In this document: positions 58,953 to 64,000 of the stretch, piece after piece
Layout of the letters: each line of letters opens with the position of its first letter
How positions within the stretch are numbered: position 1 is the first letter of the stretch
Source: Taiwanofungus camphoratus
Lineage: Eukaryota; Basidiomycota; Agaricomycetes; Polyporales; Taiwanofungaceae
DNA length: 64,000 nt
Assembly: GCA_003999685.1 (NCBI GenBank)
Contig: CP021227.1
Location: forward strand, 248,001-312,000
Reading direction: 5' to 3'
Notes under the pieces: generated by a model
What the model saw: the letters and a program-made list of their open reading frames with translations, nothing else
What the model was told of the DNA's origin: nothing
Database searches by the model: none
Translations under genes and position numbers: made by a program

Positions 58953-59987
58953 CCCCAAGCCCATGTACATGCCACCGGCCCGCTGGCAGGGACGAGGCGG
59001 GTCGGAAGTGAGTCTTGAACGCAGTGGTGAGTCGGAGCAGCATTGATATACCGTAGTGCGTGAGGTTGTAACCCAGACCCTGTCCGCTCGTGCCTTGATT
59101 GTGCCATTTCATGCAATCGTCTCAACCACGATCACGACAATGGCGTATTGTGCATGGTCGAGTATAATTATATTATGATATTCGGCATTTTGCAGGGCTT
59201 GGCACACATGTGAACTCAGATGTAGATGTAAATCTTTTTCTGCGATGTGGACGTGACGCAGATATCTGGAATGGGTAGTTCAAGTGCATGTCTTGCAAGT
59301 GGGATCGTTTTGTCAGATGGGTGAGCATAGACATCATCCATATAGTGGGTGGTCCTTAGTAAAGGTTTCTCAAAAGAAACATGTTCATTCAGCAAGCACT
59401 GTTACTAGTATTGAATTTTCAATCCTGAATCTTGAAGTCGCCCAAAATCCTTGTCGCGGACTCAGTCGCATCCTGATCAGGTTCCGTGCCACTCTATTAT
59501 GGAAATTCTGTCGTGCTTGTTCGCGTCAACCATTATGATATGGCTGCATGCACCGTGCAGTACTGGACGCATCTCAGGTGCTCCCTTATAGTGTTCAATT
59601 GCAGTCGTGGCGTAGTGTCAGCCAGGAGGAATCTCTGCGGTATGTGTAACTTACGAAAATCTACTTGTCGCACAATAAATGGGCCTCCAGCGTTCGATTG
59701 AGAAAACAAAGTTTAGAAATCGGTCATGGTAATACTTACTGACTAGCAACATGCCATATAGTCTCAGACAGCTATCAATCATTTTTCCATTCTCAGCTCG
59801 AAGGTACACGCTGTTTGCCTTTCCGTGCGTGATTGGCGTCAATACGCGATGATAGGGAGATATGGCGCGAAGCCGTGCTCCATTGGGAGCTTCCTACTCC
59901 TGGGAAGTTTTCCTCTCAAGGCATGTATATAGCTGGGTTCCGTAAGGCGCTATCTCGAGGCCGCACTTCTTCCGGTTAGCGTCTTCC
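58953..59987. promoter_or_regulatory. Region upstream of the permease, with TATA box
   Basis: About 1 kb. TATATA at 59926-59931 lies about 60 bp before the permease ATG. The rest shows no gene. Confidence 0.5.
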
Positions 59988-62816
59988 ATGGCGTCGTTAT
60001 TCAAGTTCATGCGATCTCGGAATGCTAGCGGCGACGAGGCAACTCATGTCGTCGACCAAGACCAGGTCATCGACGAGAAGCACACTAACAAGCTCGCCGG
60101 TGATACTGAGGATGCATCCTCACTAAAATCGGGGGACGTTGTTCCCGTTAGTGATCCTGATGCATCACCTGGAGGCCTGACTTTTGAAGAAGGTGGGCCA
60201 TTTTTGCTCGGCGTATACAGTGTTGTATGATAATTCATTGTGCACATAGATGCGGCAGGAGGAATGGGTCGCCACCTCGGCGTTTTCACTTGCACGCTTC
60301 TCATGTAAGTCTACATGTTACTCTCCAACAAACGTATTCGATATCTCTTTCTTGGATAGTGTTGGTCGCATCATAGGAACAGGCATCTTTTCCACACCCT
60401 CTTCAATACTCGGTTCCGTTGGGTCTGTCGGTGCTTCCATGATGCTTTGGGTGTTAGGTTTCGTGTTGTCATTCTGCGGGCTTTTTATCTGGCTTGAGTT
60501 CGGTACGATGATCCCTCGGTCGGGTGGAGAGAAAGTCTACCTTGAAGCAGTGTACACGAAGCCGCGTTATCTATCCACTGTTGTGTTTGCCGCGAACGCT
60601 ATACTACTCGGGTTTACTGCGTCCAATTGTATCGTGAGTGCACCTTTTTTCCTCGGGGTTGTAAGCACGATGACAAAAGCTACAATTTTCAAGGTATTCG
60701 CTAGCAAGTATGTGATGCGGTCTATTAGGGACCAGAAGCTTCAGATTTGACACTGACCATGCTTTCTGTTAGCATCCTTGTGTCTGCAGGGCATGAGGCG
60801 ACGCGATGGTCAGAACGTGGCATTGCATTAGGAGGTGTGTTATGCCATGATTCCTCCACGATCGTCCTAATCTGGAAACAGTCATATTCTTTGTGACCTT
60901 GTTACACGGGTTCACCCCCAGGCTAGGAGTCTTGATCATGAACGTAGGTGGATTCTTGCGTTTCAGAAGCCAGATCTAAATAGTTCGGTATTAGGCTCTC
61001 ACCGTGTTCAAGATCGTCATCCTGATATTTGTGGTGGTTGCAGGTTGGCTTTTACTTATGGTTGTTTCGATCGAAGTCCTCACGAACGAGGCAGGCTGGG
61101 TAGTACTTTCTGGTCATACACGTATCAAGGATCCGCATGTCAACTTTAGGAACGCGTTCGCAGGTAGCTCTCACAGTAGCAACGATGTGAGTGGATCTCT
61201 CGCTGTGTATCCACCCCCCCGTTTAACTGTGTTCATTGTTTAGTATGCGACTGCGACGTTCAAGGTTCTCTACTCCTACTCCGGATGGTCCAGTATCAAT
61301 TACGTTATGAACAACGTCAGAGACCCTATCCGAACTCTCAAAATTGCAGGTCCTCTCGGACTCGGGATTTGCGCGATTCTGTACATTCTCGCTAATATAT
61401 CCTATTTCGCGTGAGTGCCCATTACAGCGCATCGATGTCTTCACATCATGATGATGCGATGCAGGGCCGCGACTAAGGAAGAGATTCAGAATTCCGGTAC
61501 AACAGTTGCGTCCTTGTTTTTCCGCAATGTTTTCGGCACAGAAGCGCAGAAGGCTCTTACGGTCATCGTTGCTTTGAGGTCTGTGTTTCATAATCCCGTC
61601 CAATGCACGCATCACTGATATTTAGGATCCGACAGTGCGTTAGGGTATGTATCGGAGCTATGATTATTACGGTCAAAGATTGAGAACTGAACCACCCTTA
61701 CGTACGGTGCTTACATTGATACATTGATAGGGTAAGATGCTGTCGCAAGTAAGGCTGATACATAATATCTAATAATCGATATTCAGAACGTCATCACAGT
61801 CGTAAGCAAAGCAGTAATCTCGACAATCTAACGTCACTTAGAGTCGTATAGACATTCGGCGCGTCTCGCGTCAATCAAGGTAAGAGGTATTTTATCATTC
61901 TTTTCTCTACTCTTCTAATAGAAAGACCACCTGTAGAACTTGCCAAGGAGGGGATCCCTTTACCTTTCGGCAACCGTTTCTGGGCATCGAATTGGCCCAC
62001 AGGGAAGACCCCATTACCTGGTTTGATCATTCATCTAATCCCTTCTGTATGTCGCGCGGTGCATAGTGTCGTCTCATCTGTTAAGCACCTTATCCCTTAG
62101 GTCATCGTCATTATAGCGCCTCCACCATCAGTAGCCTATCCTTTCATCCTCGACGTCGAGGGCTATCCAGGCCAGATTATCAATTTCTTCGTTACTATTG
62201 TCAGTCAACCTGATACTGCAATGTCATACAAAAAGTTTTCTGACTCTATGGTTGTAGGGCCTCTTTTGGTTGAGATGGCATAGACCAGACCTTCCCCGAC
62301 CTTTCAAAGGCAAGCTAGTCATCTCATTCACCTATTAATTTGCACGTATAAACAAATCATGACAGTATGGTGGCCTCTGGCTGTGTTATTCCTGGCTGCG
62401 GCCGTGTTTCGTAAGTAGCCTGATCATTACCATGTGTCGGTTCGTCCATCATCGTCTGAACATTCCGTGACACCTAGTCCTCGTCGCACCTTTCCTCCGC
62501 CCGGCCAATGGAGTTGGGGATACGCCGCCACTGCCTTATTACCTGTGCGTTCACGCAGGCAATCACTCCAGGTAGCTTTCTGATTTCTTTGATCACAGCT
62601 ATTGCCTTGTAGGCATCGCAGTCATGGCAGTAGGTGTCTTGTATTGGGCCGCATGGCGACTTCTGCCGAGGTTATTCGGCTACGAATTCGTACCGCGGAA
62701 GGAGACATTGTCCGATGGGACAGTTGTGACGTTGGTACGTTCAGTCCTGCGCTGGTTTCTATGGTTCGAATACTGATTGAGACTTACAGTTCTCGACTCA
62801 AAAAGTACAGAACTAG
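59988..62816 (+). CDS. Amino acid permease, high-affinity methionine permease (MUP1) type
   Basis: An APC-superfamily plasma-membrane transporter with about 12 transmembrane helices. The N-terminus is cytosolic and acidic (MASLFKFMRSRN, then DQDQVIDEKHTNK), with lysines suitable for ubiquitin-driven endocytosis. Helix 1 has the signature GRIIGTGIFSTPSSILGSVG, followed by MLWVLGFVLSFCGLFIWLEF, PRSGGEKVYLEAVYTKPRYL, GFTPRLGVLIMNV, VFKIVILIFVVVAGW, YSYSGWSSINYVMNNVRDPI, LANISYFAAATKEEI and later GLFWLRWHRPDLPRPFKVWW. The last exon gives FSTQKVQN with a stop at 62814-62816. More than ten short introns cut it. The substrate call follows family resemblance; other neutral amino acids are possible. 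Confidence 0.85.
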
Positions 62817-62934
62817 TATAGCATGCGAACATGGTGATACACGATATACGAATCAATGACTTTACAACGTGCATTGTTTTGACATTTCGGCTCAAGAGTC
62901 GTCATATGCGGTCTAAAACATAAGTCATCGCTTA

Positions 62935-64000
62935 CTAGCACAACATGGATACAGGATCACGACGGTACACTGCTGTAGTCATTTCAGCTTCCTGTCCACC
63001 CTTTCGGCTGTAAGAAATGTAAGAGTAGGCCATTCCGACAATATGAAGACCACCAACCTTGACTTCTTCCCCCAATGTTCTCACGTATACGCTCGGTCTC
63101 TCTGCCGTTCTGGCACCCTCTTCACCTTCCTCCCATGTATAACTAACACCTATGGCGAGCTTCGCGCCATCACAGTTGAAGGCGATCGATGGCACAGGGG
63201 AATGAAACTTGGGATATTGTCGTAAGCGTTTCTTAAGTTTGTGGTCCCAAATCGAGACGGTGCCATCGGAGCCAGCGGATGCAAAGGTATTGTAACTAGA
63301 TAGGTGAATATGCTGGAAGAAATTTTTTCCCCAGAAGGGTGTAATACTCACACTGGATGGAATGCAAGTGCATTAACAGGCCATACGTGGTCCACGTCGT
63401 CGATAGTTTGACGATGGCATTTGAACGCATACTTCTTCTCTTGGGCATCTGGGTTCGGATCGAAATACTCTACTGCAATTCTTCCCTCGACTGAGGCGGT
63501 AGCATAGCCTGAGCAAAAGTATATTAGCACGACAACACCCCTGAAGAAGACAAGCGCGACCTTGGCCATCTGTCATGCATGCCAACGCCCTGGTCATGAA
63601 CTTGAGACTACTCTCTCTTGTTTGAGCAGGGGCGTCCATTTTTCTAATGTCATATATGTGGAACAGTCGACTGGCCATTGCTACCACAAGGTTGTGATTA
63701 ACGAGGTCCGTATTGTAGACACGTTCCGGAAGATCATGCAAAGACCGTTGTGGCGAAGATGCACGAGGATCCCAGAAACGAATGCTTCGATCCCAGGAAC
63801 CCGTGATTAGGACACCTATGATAAGTTGATAGTTGCATTGAGCAAGAATGGGGGAAGAGGGGAAAAAACAGCATACTCAGATCTCTGGAATAATTCATGC
63901 TCGAAATTGAGTCGGAATGTTGACCAAGATGATTGACCTTCTCAGCCTCCAAATCTAGTCTAAAATGAAAAATTGTTGGTCTTAACATGAAAAAGGAGGT
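62935..64000 (-). CDS. BUB3: Spindle checkpoint WD40 protein BUB3 (partial, runs off window)
   Basis: BUB3 is a seven-blade propeller that brings BUB1 and BUBR1/Mad3 to phosphorylated kinetochore MELT motifs. Exons in minus-strand order read [119 protein letters not shown] and [15 protein letters not shown] with [12 protein letters not shown]. The VEGRxAVEYFDP and KKYAFKCHR motifs distinguish BUB3 from the related RAE1/GLE2. The first blade lies beyond position 64000. The exact stop is unsettled; the frame after EEVKV may be intronic. The gene is convergent with the permease. Confidence 0.9.

Noticed and set aside
58384-59125. Long overlapping frames on both strands (up to 233 codons)
   Set aside because: They lie in the inverted-repeat element at 58481-58952 and its flanks; the symmetry of the element makes open frames on both strands.

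Overview
This window is a nuclear genome segment of a filamentous basidiomycete, most likely an agaricomycete. The evidence is dense genes cut by many short introns (mostly about 50-70 nt, GT-AG), fungal Zn2Cys6 and HMG-box regulators, a kelch/MYND protein and a DUF6699 protein typical of mushroom-forming fungi, and a Tad-like LINE. Most genes are multi-exon, so the reading frames had to be joined across introns by eye; exon ends given to the base are those where frame, splice signals and family sequence agree.

Layout. 1-10.7 kb is a housekeeping block: GPI17/PIG-S (partial, minus), SNT1/NCoR-like corepressor (plus), a PAR14-type parvulin (minus), the ABCE1 ribosome-recycling ATPase RLI1 (plus) and a UBC4-class E2 (plus). 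11.4-12.6 kb holds two adjacent 75-76 codon single-pass membrane microproteins with matching exon structure. 14.9-17.8 kb is a Zn2Cys6 transcription factor (minus). 20.1-22.8 kb is a kelch/MYND protein (minus). 23.1-30 kb has an intronless gene of unknown function, VPS68, an intron-containing initiator tRNA-Met, a frameshifted SDR gene and a PDI with two thioredoxin domains plus an ERp29-type C-terminus. 30.7-32.9 kb is an FAD aromatic-ring monooxygenase.

34.1-41.2 kb is a Tad-like LINE on the minus strand with a poly(A) tract and perfect 14-bp target-site duplications. It is interrupted by a 1.74-kb unclassified insertion with its own 4-bp duplication. 44.7-57.8 kb carries two HMG-box genes that flank a DUF6699 gene and an endonuclease III-like glycosylase gene. 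A roughly 800-bp tract almost free of CpG runs into the 3' end of the glycosylase gene. The window ends with a methionine-permease-like transporter (plus) and BUB3 (minus, partial).

Two short inverted-repeat elements (MITE-like, at 18.8 kb with TA duplication and 58.5 kb with a 7-bp duplication) lie in intergenic DNA. The genes are a normal chromosomal mix and do not form one pathway. The least explained items are the twin microproteins, the nested insertion in the LINE, the CpG-depleted tract and the intron-bearing initiator tRNA. Long stretches (12.6-14.9, 41.3-44.6, 46.6-49.5 and 52.8-56.0 kb) show no gene I can support.
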